Below the pieces are notes generated by a model, which was not told where the DNA came from, did no database searches, and worked only from the letters and a program-made list of their open reading frames with translations. From positions 124,001 to 188,000 of the forward strand of contig CBDBHZ010000013.1 in the NCBI GenBank assembly GCA_965205905.1: DNA of 64,000 nucleotides, written 5' to 3'. Below are positions 33,484-43,144 of the stretch, piece after piece. The translations under genes were made by a program, and so were the position numbers. The stretch's first letter is position 1, and each line of letters starts with the position of its first letter. The DNA is from JAHZMA01 sp965205905. Lineage in GTDB: Bacteria > Pseudomonadota > Alphaproteobacteria > JABAAW01 > JAHZMA01.

Positions 33484-33559
33484 TGGCAGGAGTGGAGGGA
33501 CTCGAACCCGCAACCCCCGGTTTTGGAGACCGGTGCTCTACCAATTGAGCTACACTCCT
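33484..33559 (-). tRNA. tRNA-Trp (anticodon CCA)
   Basis: A 76-base cloverleaf with encoded CCA tail. Acceptor arms AGGAGTG and CACTCCT pair, the D arm contains AGCTCAATTGGTAGAGC, the anticodon stem CCGGT/ACCGG encloses loop CTCCAAA with anticodon CCA, and the T arm reads GCGGGTTCGAGTCCCTC-like. The gene is normally immediately upstream of secE in alphaproteobacteria; here the island separates them on the same strand. No second copy of the tRNA 3' end was found at the other island boundary. Confidence 0.97.
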
Positions 33560-33619
33560 AATTCATTATTTTGGCAATGCAATAAGATAAGCACCTACCA
33601 AAGAAACACTATAGATGGT

Positions 33620-33980
33620 TTACTTGAAAGTAGCAATATAATCAATCACTGCTTTGCGTTCTTCTTCTTTTTTCAAGCCCGCAAATACCATTTTATTCTT
33701 TAGGAATGAATGTGCGCGGATTGGCAAGATATTTATCCAAATTTTCTTCATCCCACACAATACCTGATTCTTTCATGGCTTTGGAATATTTGAAGCCTTC
33801 AACTTTACCCGCTTCGCTGCCAACAACGCCTTTTAGGCTAGGTCCGATTTTATTTTTACCATCTAAAGTATGGCACGCCATACAGCGTTTAAACACCTTT
33901 GCACCATCAGCCGCTTTGGCCTGACTGCTGATAGTAAAAGATAGCAATATTATTGCAAATATTAACTGTAAATTTTTCAT
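33620..33980 (-). CDS. Periplasmic class I cytochrome c (frame break near the C-terminus)
   Basis: Small monohaem cytochrome c, 119 residues once one base is removed. The signal peptide covers residues 1-23, and the haem motif CMACH follows shortly after with KIGPSLKGVVG. The frame stops early after NPRTFIPKE, but the next frame continues KMVFAGLKKEEERKAVIDYIATFK to a stop at 33620-33622, exactly the expected C-terminus with the haem-ligand methionine. One extra base near 33697-33712 explains this and the repaired length is a whole number of codons. It is an electron carrier of the c550/c2 type. It lies just upstream of tRNA-Trp. Confidence 0.85.
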
Positions 33981-34090
33981 AACTCATTCCTTAATATAAA
34001 AAGTGATGAGACATTATAATATAGTTTTGCCATCATAGCAATATAACTTTCTTTTAAAAATTACCAAATTTTATTTGATAATCAAAAACC

Positions 34091-34813
34091 TTAAACTTTC
34101 ACCCATAAAGATTTTTCACCCAATATATGACACATTTTTTGATGCGCTTGCAATTCTTCCGCACTGGCAGTGATGATGATTTTATTCCGCGCGATAGATG
34201 GCGTTTCCGTTATTGCCATATCATCATCAACAATATCCTCATCTGCGTCAATTTCAGTAACGGGCGTTACCGATTTAAGCAAATCAACCGATTCATCGCT
34301 GGGCGTTTTGCCTTTTAATGCCAGAAACACATCTGCCAAAATTTTAGAATCCAGTAACGCGCCATGCTTATCGCGCATGGTGCGGTCAACACCAAATTTA
34401 TCGGCAAGCTTATCGAGCGAATTTTTACCGCCCGGGAATTGCTTGCGCGCCAGCAATAATGTATCTTCCACCTGATTTTCAAGTGGGGTATAGCCTGCCG
34501 CATCAAGTTCTGCTTCGATAAATTTCATATCAAACGCCGCATTATGCGCCACCAATATCCCCTCATCAATGAAGACCAGAAAATCATCAGCAACCGCCGA
34601 AAATAGCGGCTTATCCGCCAGAAAATCATCACCCAACCCATGCACCTGATAGGCACCATCAGGCATGGAACGTTCGGGGTTGATATAGCAATGAAACTCT
34701 TTGCCCGTTAGCTTATAATCCACCATTTCAAGCGCACCAATTTCAACAATTTTATGCCCCTCACTTGGTTCAAAACCTGTGGTTTCAGTATCAAATATGA
34801 TATGCCGTATCAT
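34091..34813 (-). CDS. dnaQ: DNA polymerase III epsilon subunit (proofreading exonuclease)
   Basis: 3'-5' exonuclease of the replicative polymerase, 240 residues. DEDDh motifs are present in order: DTETTG (Asp8/Glu10 region), HNAAFD around residue 90, and KHGALLDS with the catalytic His and Asp near 150-156. The C-terminal tail that normally binds the alpha subunit is present. It follows the helicase gene by 16 bases on the same strand. The frame is intact. Confidence 0.95.
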   Translation of the reverse strand: MIRHIIFDTETTGFEPSEGHKIVEIGALEMVDYKLTGKEFHCYINPERSMPDGAYQVHGLGDDFLADKPLFSAVADDFLVFIDEGILVAHNAAFDMKFIEAELDAAGYTPLENQVEDTLLLARKQFPGGKNSLDKLADKFGVDRTMRDKHGALLDSKILADVFLALKGKTPSDESVDLLKSVTPVTEIDADEDIVDDDMAITETPSIARNKIIITASAEELQAHQKMCHILGEKSLWVKV

Positions 34814-34829
34814 ACGTCTCTCCTACTCA

Positions 34830-36811
34830 TCACGCTATCAATTCCAGCGATTCTTTTGCCAGTTCGGCGATAAAGCGCGATGGCATTGCCATTTGAAACT
34901 GTCCGTATAATCGCCTGCCCGCCACATGCGAGACAAAAGCGCGTTTTTTTGCCCGCGTTAATGCCACATAAGCAAGTCTTCTTTCTTCTTCCAAACCATC
35001 ATTGCCGCTTTCATCAATCGTGCGCTGTGATGGAAACAAGCCTTCTTCCCAGCCCGGTAAAAATACACTATCAAATTCCAAACCTTTGGCGGCATGAATC
35101 GTCATCAAATAGACTGATTTTTCAGTGCGCGCCGCACCATCCATTATCAGTGAGATATGTTCCAAAAACTCATCTAAATCACTCATCGGTTGCTGTGCCA
35201 CCAGCAATTCATGCAGATTATCTTGCTTGCTTGCGCTTTTGATGGTATCGGCACTTTTCTTCAGCATCTCGCGATAGCCACTTTGCGCGATTAAATATTC
35301 GGTGATTTGTGGCAAAGAATCCGTCTCAGCCATTTGACGGGCATGTTCAATCATCGCCACAAATTCATTGCAGATGTTACGAATACGCGGTTTAATTTCA
35401 GGGATATTATCAAGCTCATTTTTCATAAGGGTGTAAATCGGCATTTTACGCTTCATCGCCTGTTGCCGTAACAGTTGCAAAGATGCTCCGCCTAGCCCTC
35501 TGGTTGGCTTATTGATAATCCGTTGCAATGCCAAATCATCATTATCCTGTGCCACAAGACGCAAATAGCCAATCATATCGCGAATTTCCTCGCGTTCATA
35601 AAAGCGCAACCCGCCAATAATCTGATAGCTGATACCCATGCGTAACAGGCTTTCCTCGAACGCGCGGGTTTGCGCGCCCGTTCGCACCAAAATTGCCATC
35701 TCATCAAATGGAACTTTCTTGATTGCCAAACTCTCAATCTCGTTTGCCACATAGCGCGCCTCTTCATCGCCAGAGAAAAACTGACATAGCCTAATCCTCT
35801 CGCCTGCCTCGTCATCGGAACGTAGATTTTTACCCATGCGCCCTTTATTATAGTCAATCAGCTGTGATGCCACATTTAGGATATGCCCTGTTGAGCGATA
35901 ATTGGTCTCAAGCCTGATGATTTTGGCTTCGGGGTAATCTTTTTCGAACCGCAAAATATTGCTGATTTCCGCGCCACGCCATGAATAAATCGCTTGGTCA
36001 TCATCGCCTACGCAACAGATATTGCGGTTTTTCTGCGCCAACAGCCTTAGCCATAAATATTGTGCGACATTGGTATCTTGATATTCATCAACCAAAATAT
36101 ACTTAAACCTTTCTTGGAATTTCTGTCAAAATATCAGGATTATTCTGCCACAGGCTCACCATATGCAGCAGCAAATCGCCAAAATCAACGGCATTTAATT
36201 CTTGCAAACGGGTTTGATACGATTGGTAAAAATCCTGTAAATCCGTGCCTTTCATATCGATTTTCTCATCATTTGGCACATTTTCGGGCAACCATGCTTT
36301 GTTTTTCCAACGGTCAATCATATAGACTAAGCATTCGCGCATAATTTTTACTATCATCATCAACGCCATAATCGGTGAGAATCTCGCGCATCAGACGGGT
36401 TTGGTCATCGGGGTCTAAAATCGTAAAGCGCGGGGTTAACCCCAAAAACTCGCTATGTTGGCGTAAAAACCGCGCCGATAATGAATGAAACGTGCCCACG
36501 TTTATCTGCCCGCCCATCGATTGATTTGGCATCGATTCATCACCGCTATCATCACCCGCACCTAGCAATTTCTCAATCCGCAAGCGCATTTCAGCCGCCG
36601 CTTTATTGGTGAAAGTTACCGCCAGAATCTCGTAAGGGCGTGCCTTGCCACTGGTGATAAGATTGGCAAGCCGTGTGGTGAGAACGCGGGTTTTGCCTGT
36701 GCCAGCACCTGCTAGCACCAATAGCGCACCATCTAACGCGCTACATGCCTCGCTTTGTTGGGGGTTCAGCCCTTTTAATAAATCACTGGATATGGTTGAT
36801 AGATTGTTCAT
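34830..36811 (-). CDS. UvrD/PcrA-type DNA helicase (two frame breaks)
   Basis: Superfamily 1 3'-5' helicase for repair and replication-fork maintenance, 659 residues after repair. Motifs in order: GLNPQQSEA (Q motif), Walker A GAGTGKT, TFTNKAAAEM, VGTFHSLSARFLR, then VDEYQDTN, GDDDQAIYSWRGA, ETNYRSTG, TIHAAKGLEFDSVFLPG and RLAYVALTRAK. The frame breaks near 36345 in an AAAAA run (one base fewer joins DDDSK to IMRECLVYMIDRWK) and near 36110 at a CC (one base fewer gives QERFKYILVDEYQD). Both are +1 breaks and the repaired length is a whole number of codons. The frame as written would give three pieces lacking an intact helicase core. Confidence 0.9.
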
Positions 36812-36998
36812 AGAAGTGATTGTATTGATTCACAACATAAAGGCAATCGCACAGGCAGATTTTTTTACGCTTTACACTGTTTATTATTGCGTTGCTATGA
36901 TAATCTTGTTATTGTATATTTTTATGAGGGAACTATATATAAGTTATCCGCAATCTAGCAAATTGATAAAAATAAGAGATTTAAGAAAGGGCAATAAT

Positions 36999-37457
36999 AT
37001 GAATAACAAACCAGTAAAATCTATTAATGTCGCAAAAGCAATCATAGATAAAGCCAATGAATCCGCATATTCTGGTATTACCCAACTAAAACTTATCAAA
37101 ATGGTTTATATAGCGCATGGTTGGATGTTGGCTGTATATGATGTGCCATTGATAAGTGACGAGGTTCAAGCATGGACATACGGACCAGTATTGCCTGCAT
37201 TATACCAAAAAATCAAACGTTTCGGAAGCAACCAAATTACAGATATTTCTAACAAATATAAATGTAATTTTAGTGAAAATCAGCTGTCAATTATAAATCA
37301 AACATACGATAATTATCATAATTTATCAGCATCGCAACTGGTAACCTTGACCCATAAAGATGGCACGCCATGGCAAACTATTTTTAATCGTGAGCATTTT
37401 GCGACCATTCCAAATGATACAACAAAAGCCTACTATAAAAATGTGCTAAATGGCTAG
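36999..37457 (+). CDS. Panacea-domain (DUF4065/SocA-like) protein, candidate antitoxin
   Basis: Protein of 152 residues with the Panacea/DUF4065 signature: KLIKMVYIAHGWMLAVYD, then PLISDEVQAWTYGPVLPALY. The domain occurs in SocA and in phage GepA-like proteins, and has been shown to serve as the antitoxin of many unrelated toxins. The ATG at 36999 is preceded by AAGAAAGG; the frame is open further upstream over the divergent helicase start without a good site. The next gene overlaps its end by 8 bases, the arrangement expected of an antitoxin-toxin operon. More AT-rich than the neighbouring core genes. Confidence 0.8.
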   Translation: MNNKPVKSINVAKAIIDKANESAYSGITQLKLIKMVYIAHGWMLAVYDVPLISDEVQAWTYGPVLPALYQKIKRFGSNQITDISNKYKCNFSENQLSIINQTYDNYHNLSASQLVTLTHKDGTPWQTIFNREHFATIPNDTTKAYYKNVLNG

Positions 37458-37821
37458 TAACGATAAGATACGACAAGAAGCTATAGCTGACGATTTAAAA
37501 AACGATGATGCTAAAGATAGCATACTAAATGATGCATTTCCAAATAGCTTACAGCAAGACGAAGACAGATTAGCTAATGCGAGGGCGAACAGAGATATTG
37601 CCATCATAGATGCCATTAGCAACACAGCAGTGCAAATGATTAGGTTTATCATACCTATGATTTTGTTTGTCATTGCTCTTTGTATTATTGCAACATCTTT
37701 TGTCTATACTTTCTTTGTTATAACCGACTATCAGAGATTGCAGGTTTTTTTAACAGAAGCATGGGTGGTTTTTTCTTGTGGTTCACCATTAGCCGTGTTA
37801 CTGCTTTTGCTGAAAAGATAG
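37450..37821 (+). CDS. Small two-span membrane protein, candidate Panacea-paired toxin
   Basis: Protein of 123 residues, family not recognised. The first ~60 residues are charged and probably cytoplasmic (acidic, with KNDDAKDS and QQDEDRLANARANRD). Two hydrophobic segments follow, about 63-91 and 103-121. Several toxins known to pair with Panacea antitoxins act at the membrane, and the gene overlaps the Panacea gene by 8 bases. The toxin role is inference from this pairing. The alternative is an unrelated small membrane protein. Confidence 0.6.
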   Translation: MASNDKIRQEAIADDLKNDDAKDSILNDAFPNSLQQDEDRLANARANRDIAIIDAISNTAVQMIRFIIPMILFVIALCIIATSFVYTFFVITDYQRLQVFLTEAWVVFSCGSPLAVLLLLLKR

Positions 37822-37874
37822 AGCATCATAACTTTATATATAATCTTCTTACTTAAACATCTTGCGAGGATATA

Positions 37875-38720
37875 ATGCAACAATTACAACAGACAATCGA
37901 TAATTTATGGGAACAGCGTGATTCCCTAACCACCGACACCAAAGGCGAGGCGCGTGATGCCATCAATGAAACCTTAAATCTGCTTGATAGCGGTAAATTA
38001 CGGGTGGCAGAGAAAATTGCACAAAGCAACGATTGGCACGTCAATCAGTGGGCAAAAAAAGCGGTGTTACTTTCATTCCGTATCAATGCGATGCAGGAAA
38101 TGAAAGGCGGTGCTGATGGCGGTATCTGGTGGGACAAGGTTTCATCAAAATTCGCGAATTGGCGCACCCCCGAATTTGAAGCGGCGGGCTTTCGTGCTGT
38201 GCCAAACTGCATTGTGCGCCATAGCGCGTTTATTGCCCGTAATGTGGTGCTGATGCCTAGCTTTGTGAATCTGGGTGCCTATGTTGATGAGGGCGCGATG
38301 ATTGATACATGGGCAACAGTTGGCTCATGCGCGCAAATCGGTAAGAATGTGCATCTTTCAGGCGGTGCAGGCATTGGCGGCGTGTTAGAACCGTTGCAAG
38401 CAGGTCCTGTGATTATTGAAGATGATTGCTTTATTGGGGCGCGGGCAGAAGTTGCCGAAGGTGTGATTGTGCGTCAAGGCTCTGTATTATCAATGGGTGT
38501 TTATATTGGTGCGTCGACTAAGATTATTGACCGCGAGACTGGCAAGATTTATCAGGGCGAAGTGCCACCCTATTCGGTGGTGGTTTCTGGCACATTGCCC
38601 AGCAATAAACTCTTACCCGATGGCTCGCCTAGCCCTAGTCTTTATTGCGCGGTGATTGTGAAGCAGGTTGATGCGCGCACCCGTTCTAAAACATCGATTA
38701 ACGAATTATTGCGTAGCTAA
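37875..38720 (+). CDS. dapD: 2,3,4,5-tetrahydropyridine-2,6-dicarboxylate N-succinyltransferase
   Basis: Trimeric left-handed beta-helix acyltransferase (281 residues) that succinylates tetrahydrodipicolinate in lysine and meso-diaminopimelate synthesis. The hexapeptide region spans about 100-220 (AYVDEGAMIDTWATVGSCAQIGKNVHLSGGAGIGG...). The IWWDKV and FRAVPNCIVRHSAFIARN segments are typical of DapD. A GAGGA site precedes the ATG at 37875. dapE follows six bases on, giving consecutive steps of the succinylase pathway. Confidence 0.96.
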   Translation: MQQLQQTIDNLWEQRDSLTTDTKGEARDAINETLNLLDSGKLRVAEKIAQSNDWHVNQWAKKAVLLSFRINAMQEMKGGADGGIWWDKVSSKFANWRTPEFEAAGFRAVPNCIVRHSAFIARNVVLMPSFVNLGAYVDEGAMIDTWATVGSCAQIGKNVHLSGGAGIGGVLEPLQAGPVIIEDDCFIGARAEVAEGVIVRQGSVLSMGVYIGASTKIIDRETGKIYQGEVPPYSVVVSGTLPSNKLLPDGSPSPSLYCAVIVKQVDARTRSKTSINELLRS

Positions 38721-38725
38721 TTACA

Positions 38726-39973
38726 TTGCCAAACGAAACCGACACCGAAACCGCTTCTGACGAAATCGCGCTCACCCAAAGGCTGATAGAATATAAAAGC
38801 GTCTCGCCTGCATCGGGTGAGATATTTGACTTCGTAGAGAATTTGCTCAAAAATATTGGACTTGATTGCTTTCGTCTGCCGTTTGGTGAGGAGAACACAG
38901 ATGAAAGGGTGGATAATCTCTATGCCGAATATCGTTACAACCCTGAAAATCTGCCTGAAAATCAACTTTTGCATTTAAGTTTTTGCGGTCATCTTGATGT
39001 GGTGCCAGCAGGTGATGAAGCGCAATGGCAAAGTCCACCTTTCACCCCGACTATCAAAGATAATCGCCTTATCGGCAGGGGTGCGGTGGATATGAAATCG
39101 GCAGTTGCCGCGTGGATTGTTGCGCTGAATCGCTTCATTAAAGATAACCAAACGCCTCTCATTATCAGCATGATTATCACGGGTGATGAGGAGGATAAGG
39201 CGATTAATGGGGTGCAAAAGATTGTGCCTTATCTCCAAGCGCAAAATAAGAAAATTGATTTTTGCATCACGGGCGAACCAACATCAAAGCATGTTGTGGG
39301 TGATACCATGAAAATCGGCAGGCGTGGGTCATTTAACGGAACACTCACCATTCACGGCAAGCAGGGGCATGTTGCCTATCCTGAACAATGCGCCAATGCC
39401 GCCCATGCGCTCACCCAAATTTTGAACCAGCTGATTAATGAGACATGGGATAATCAGCCCGATGATGCTTTTCCGCCTAGCTCTCTGCAAATCACAACGA
39501 TTGATATTGGCAATGATGTCAGCAATATCAGCCCGAATAAAGCAATGGCGCGGTTTAATATCCGCTATAATCATCAGCATGATGGCGAAGCATTACAGCA
39601 AAAAATCTTGAATATCATCACCCAAATCGCGCCCCAGCAATATGATACGGCGCATTCACCCGAAACACTTGATTTTCACTATCAGCTAGAAACCAGTCAT
39701 AGCGATAGTTTCTATTGCAAGCCCGATATATATCACAATTATCTGCGCGATGCGATTCAATCCGTAACGGGTGATATGCCCGAATATTCTACCGAAGGTG
39801 GCATTTCTGATTCTCGGTTTTTAGCTCCCTTTTGTCCCGTTGTGGATTTTGGCTTATGCAATGCCCAAATGCACCAAAATAATGAATCAGTGCCACTTGC
39901 TGATATTAACGCCCTCACCAATATTTACCATGCAATTATCAAGCATTTCGCTAAAAAGACGATACAACAATAA
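38726..39973 (+). CDS. dapE: Succinyl-diaminopimelate desuccinylase
   Basis: Zinc-dependent M20-family hydrolase (415 residues) that releases LL-diaminopimelate. Metal-ligand motifs are SFCGHLDVVPAGD, GRGAVDMKS, TGDEEDKA, CITGEPTS and, near the end, TEGGISDSRF. The frame opens with TTG at 38726; no ATG lies close enough to encode the N-terminal domain (ETASDEIALTQRLIEYKSVSP). The ribosome-binding site is weak, so translation may be coupled to dapD. It is slightly longer than usual (about 375-400) through extra residues at the N-terminus and an insert around 60-80. Confidence 0.93.
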   Translation: MPNETDTETASDEIALTQRLIEYKSVSPASGEIFDFVENLLKNIGLDCFRLPFGEENTDERVDNLYAEYRYNPENLPENQLLHLSFCGHLDVVPAGDEAQWQSPPFTPTIKDNRLIGRGAVDMKSAVAAWIVALNRFIKDNQTPLIISMIITGDEEDKAINGVQKIVPYLQAQNKKIDFCITGEPTSKHVVGDTMKIGRRGSFNGTLTIHGKQGHVAYPEQCANAAHALTQILNQLINETWDNQPDDAFPPSSLQITTIDIGNDVSNISPNKAMARFNIRYNHQHDGEALQQKILNIITQIAPQQYDTAHSPETLDFHYQLETSHSDSFYCKPDIYHNYLRDAIQSVTGDMPEYSTEGGISDSRFLAPFCPVVDFGLCNAQMHQNNESVPLADINALTNIYHAIIKHFAKKTIQQ

Positions 39974-39979
39974 AGCTAA

Positions 39980-40008
39980 TTGACAAATCATCGCAAAAAA
40001 AGCACAAT
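39980..40008 (+). promoter_or_regulatory. Candidate promoter of hpf
   Basis: TTGACA (39980-39985), a 17-base spacer and CACAAT (40003-40008), about 40 bases before the hpf ATG. The -35 box is consensus and the -10 box matches 4 of 6. It may drive the whole hpf-ptsN-ccm series, since the following genes are tightly packed. Confidence 0.45.
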
Positions 40009-40047
40009 ATGATAGAGCATTCAATCAAATGATATTAGGAGAATTTC

Positions 40048-40662
40048 ATGCAAATCACCACCCATACACGCCATTTTGATTTAACCGATTCCATTCGCGA
40101 CTATGTTGAAAGCCATACCACCCCTGCCATTACCAAATATTTTGCCAATCCCGAAACTGCCGATATTACTTTTTCAAAAAATGGCAGTCTGTTTGATGTA
40201 GAAATCAAAGTGCATCTGGCTAAAAAAATGGATGTGGTGGCACATGGCAGTGCCCATGATGCCTATGCCGCCTTTACTGAGGCGCTGACCCATGTTAGTA
40301 AAAAAATCCGTCGCCATAAGCGCAAAATCACCGATTATCATAAAAATGCCGTTGAAAAACAGGCAATGCAGGCACTTTATTATGTGATTGATAGCAACGA
40401 AAATATTGAAGATGACGCCAGTGATGACGAAAGTGATGCGGCATATATCAGCGAAGCCGAAGACGAGAAAAACGGCGCACCTGCTATCATTGCCGAAGAG
40501 GCATCTGAAATTAAGAGCATGTCGGTATCCATCGCGGTGGCAAGTCTTGATTTAAGCGGGCGCAATGCTATGTTATTCAAAAATTCTGGCAATGATAAAT
40601 TAAGCATGGTTTATGTGCGCCCTGACGGTAATATCGGCTGGGTAGAACCCCATCTGGATTAA
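40048..40662 (+). CDS. hpf: Ribosome hibernation-promoting factor, long form
   Basis: Long HPF (204 residues) that dimerises 70S ribosomes in stationary phase. The N-terminal S30AE domain (about 1-105) begins MQITTHTRHFDLTDSIRDYV and includes VEIKVHLAKKMDVVAHGSAHD. An acidic linker (about 115-150) leads to the C-terminal dimerisation domain (MSVSIAVASLDLSGRNAMLF... NIGWVEPHLD). An AGGAGA site precedes the ATG. The gene lies 9 bases before ptsN, a conserved alphaproteobacterial pairing. Confidence 0.93.
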   Translation: MQITTHTRHFDLTDSIRDYVESHTTPAITKYFANPETADITFSKNGSLFDVEIKVHLAKKMDVVAHGSAHDAYAAFTEALTHVSKKIRRHKRKITDYHKNAVEKQAMQALYYVIDSNENIEDDASDDESDAAYISEAEDEKNGAPAIIAEEASEIKSMSVSIAVASLDLSGRNAMLFKNSGNDKLSMVYVRPDGNIGWVEPHLD

Positions 40663-40671
40663 GTTAAAAAC

Positions 40672-41148
40672 ATGCTCGCTAGCCCGCATATCATCTTAAA
40701 GCCTGAAAATATTGTGCCGTTTTTTAACGCCAGTTCGAAAAAGCAAATATTGTACGAGCTAGCGTTACGCGCCAGTCAAATCGGTAATGTGGATATTGAT
40801 GCCATCTTTAATGCCCTACTTGCGCGTGAGAAATTGGGCTCAACCGTGATTGGTGAGGGCATTGCCATGCCCCATACCAAAATGCCCGCTATTCAGGATT
40901 ATCTGGCGATTTTTATGAGGCTGCAAGAACCTATATTATTCGATGAATTTGATAATGCACGGGTGGATTTGGTGTTTCTATTATTGGTGCCAGACCGCAG
41001 TGGCGCACAGCATTTGCGCTTGTTAGCGCATTATCACACTTTGTTCAGTGATGGCGAATTATGCGATAAAATCAGGCAAGCACGCCCCAATAGTAAGGCG
41101 ATTTTAAACATTTTACACAATATAGATACTGATAACCCACCTGCATAA
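40672..41148 (+). CDS. ptsN: Nitrogen-PTS enzyme IIA (EIIA-Ntr)
   Basis: Regulatory phosphocarrier of the PTS-Ntr system, 158 residues, acting on potassium and nitrogen regulation through its phosphorylation state. The phosphorylated histidine lies in GEGIAMPHTKMP (about residue 68), and LVFLLLVPDRSGAQHLRLLA is the usual second core segment. It follows hpf and precedes ccmA by one base, so ccm expression is probably tied to this transcript. Confidence 0.93.
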   Translation: MLASPHIILKPENIVPFFNASSKKQILYELALRASQIGNVDIDAIFNALLAREKLGSTVIGEGIAMPHTKMPAIQDYLAIFMRLQEPILFDEFDNARVDLVFLLLVPDRSGAQHLRLLAHYHTLFSDGELCDKIRQARPNSKAILNILHNIDTDNPPA

Positions 41149-41149
41149 G

Positions 41150-41722
41150 ATGCCTACACTTTTCACCGCCAATAACATCACAGCCATTACCGAAACAGAT
41201 TTGCTGTTCAATCTAAGTTTTGACTTAAAAGCAGGGCAAGCCTTGCATGTTATGGGTGCGAATGGCACGGGCAAATCCACTCTATTGGCGATATTGGCAG
41301 GCTTGCTTGAGCCGTTTTCAGGTGAGTTTTCTTCTATCAGCAACCATTATATTGGGCATGATAATGGCTTGCACCCCGATGAAACAGTAGCAGAAACATT
41401 GGCATTATGGCGGGTGATTTATGGGCAGAAAACCGATAGCGAGAAGTCATTACGCGATTTTGCACTTGATGATAAAAAAAACACGAAAACCAACCAGCTT
41501 TCGGCAGGGCAGAAGCGCAAATTAAACCTGTTACGCCTTAAAATAACATCGCGCCCCTTATGGATTTTAGACGAAGCCGATAATGCGCTTGATGATGCAT
41601 CATGCCAAATCTTGAAGCAATGGATTCAGCAACATCTAAGTCAGCAAGGCATGTTGATATTTACCAATCATGGCACGCCCCTTATTAAACCCCATCAGCA
41701 AATATTGTTGGGGGATTGCTAA
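41150..41722 (+). CDS. ccmA: Cytochrome c maturation ABC transporter ATPase CcmA
   Basis: ATPase (190 residues) that with CcmB drives release of holo-CcmE from CcmC/D during haem delivery to c-type cytochromes. Walker A is GANGTGKST (about 38-46), the ABC signature reads LSAGQKRKLNL, and Walker B WILDEADNALD follows. A terminal H-loop NHGT is present. Slightly shorter than the usual ~200 residues. It overlaps nothing upstream and ends three bases before the ccmB ATG. Confidence 0.93.
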   Translation: MPTLFTANNITAITETDLLFNLSFDLKAGQALHVMGANGTGKSTLLAILAGLLEPFSGEFSSISNHYIGHDNGLHPDETVAETLALWRVIYGQKTDSEKSLRDFALDDKKNTKTNQLSAGQKRKLNLLRLKITSRPLWILDEADNALDDASCQILKQWIQQHLSQQGMLIFTNHGTPLIKPHQQILLGDC

Positions 41723-41724
41723 AC

Positions 41725-42384
41725 ATGTTTGGCATCTTCACATATTTATGCAAGCGCAATCTTATCTTGCAATGGCGGCATAAAGCAAATCTGTTTTTGC
41801 CTGCTTTATTCCTATTGCTTGCAGGGTTTTTTATTCTATATTTGGGCAATAATCCGCCTTTATTGCTGAAGATGCAAATCGGCTTGATATTAATGATGTT
41901 GGCGATGTTGTTACCGCTTAGTGGTGTGTATCAGCATGATATTGCCCATGGCTTTTTGAATATGATACAGCAAAGCGAAACACCTTTATTGCTTTATATT
42001 TACGCTAAAATTATCAGCTTTATTATCGCGCAACAGCTTGCCTTATTACCCGCTTTGCTGATTTACGCTATGATGGCGGGGGTGCCGCCAAATATGTTGC
42101 CTGTTTATTTGCTAACAGCCTCGCTCATGCTATGCGGGATATGCTTTATCGGCACCATGTTAAGCGCGCCGTTGCAGACCGCACCAAGCGGTTTATTGGC
42201 GCTATTATTACTGCCACTTTTAATGCCACCCGCGATTTTTGCAGCCTCCGCCATCGACCATCAGTTTTTTGGGCTTAATTATCAGCCACATTTGCTATTA
42301 TTAACTGGATTTTCATTGCTAAAGGCAGTATTATGCCCTTTCATCACTCAAAAATTTTTACAAATCGCTACCGCCCGTTGGTAA
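41725..42384 (+). CDS. ccmB: Haem exporter permease CcmB
   Basis: Integral membrane protein of 219 residues with six predicted membrane spans, partner of CcmA. The N-terminus MFGIFTYLCKRNLILQWR and PLSGVYQHDIAHGFLN, with SETPLLLYIYAKI, match the CcmB family. The ATG at 41725 follows GGGGGA at a good distance; a TTG nine bases earlier is less likely. Confidence 0.92.
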   Translation: MFGIFTYLCKRNLILQWRHKANLFLPALFLLLAGFFILYLGNNPPLLLKMQIGLILMMLAMLLPLSGVYQHDIAHGFLNMIQQSETPLLLYIYAKIISFIIAQQLALLPALLIYAMMAGVPPNMLPVYLLTASLMLCGICFIGTMLSAPLQTAPSGLLALLLLPLLMPPAIFAASAIDHQFFGLNYQPHLLLLTGFSLLKAVLCPFITQKFLQIATARW

Positions 42385-42415
42385 CGCCCTATTGATAAGA
42401 CTCTCTTGATACAAA

Positions 42416-43144
42416 ATGCTTCATTATTTTTCTAGCCCCTATCGATTCCAGCAGTTGAAAAAATATTTAAGCCCGCTATCATTATTTTTGTGGGTGATAT
42501 GCCTAATATTAGGCTTTTATTTTGCATTTTTCGGCTCGCCTGCTGATTATCAACAAGGCGATTCCGTGCGGATTATGTATGTGCATGTGCCATCTGCCTA
42601 TATGGCGACCATGATTTACGCCGCAATGGCAGTAGCAGGTTTTGTGTATTTTATCTGGAAGCATATTTTGGCAGAAATTTTTGTGCGTGCCGCCGCCCCC
42701 GTTGGTGCCTGTTTTACCTTTATTTGTTTAAGCACTGGCGCATTATGGGGCAAGCCAATGTGGGGCGCATGGTGGGTGTGGGATGCCAGATTAACATCGG
42801 TGCTGGTGTTGTTTTTCTTTTATTTGGGCTATATCATTTTCGTGCAGAATTTTGCAAATCGCGCAGGCAGGCGCAATGCGCTGATTTTGGTGATGGTGGG
42901 GGCTGTGAATCTGCCGATTGTAAAATTCTCGGTGGAATGGTGGAATAGTTTGCATCAACCCGCATCTTTAATCCGCAAAGGCGGTCCAACCATTGATGCG
43001 ACATTTCTAACGCCGTTATTTTTAATGTTGGCAATGGTAACTTTTTTCAGCATGTGGCTTATCTTGCAACGCATGGAATTATTATCACTACAAGAAAAAT
43101 ATAATAACCGCCATATTATTAAAAAGCTAAAAAAGGAAACATGA
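42416..43144 (+). CDS. ccmC: Haem-handling protein CcmC
   Basis: CcmC (242 residues) transfers haem to the CcmE chaperone. Six membrane spans surround the periplasmic tryptophan-rich haem-binding motif WGKPMWGAWWVWDARLTS (about 111-128), and conserved histidines occur in YVHVPSAYM and in SLHQPAS. The stop codon overlaps the start of ccmD. Confidence 0.95.
   Translation: MLHYFSSPYRFQQLKKYLSPLSLFLWVICLILGFYFAFFGSPADYQQGDSVRIMYVHVPSAYMATMIYAAMAVAGFVYFIWKHILAEIFVRAAAPVGACFTFICLSTGALWGKPMWGAWWVWDARLTSVLVLFFFYLGYIIFVQNFANRAGRRNALILVMVGAVNLPIVKFSVEWWNSLHQPASLIRKGGPTIDATFLTPLFLMLAMVTFFSMWLILQRMELLSLQEKYNNRHIIKKLKKET

Noticed and set aside
33350..33544. A 64-codon minus-strand frame running into tRNA-Trp
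   Set aside because: It overlaps the tRNA and reads tRNA sequence as protein; no independent support.
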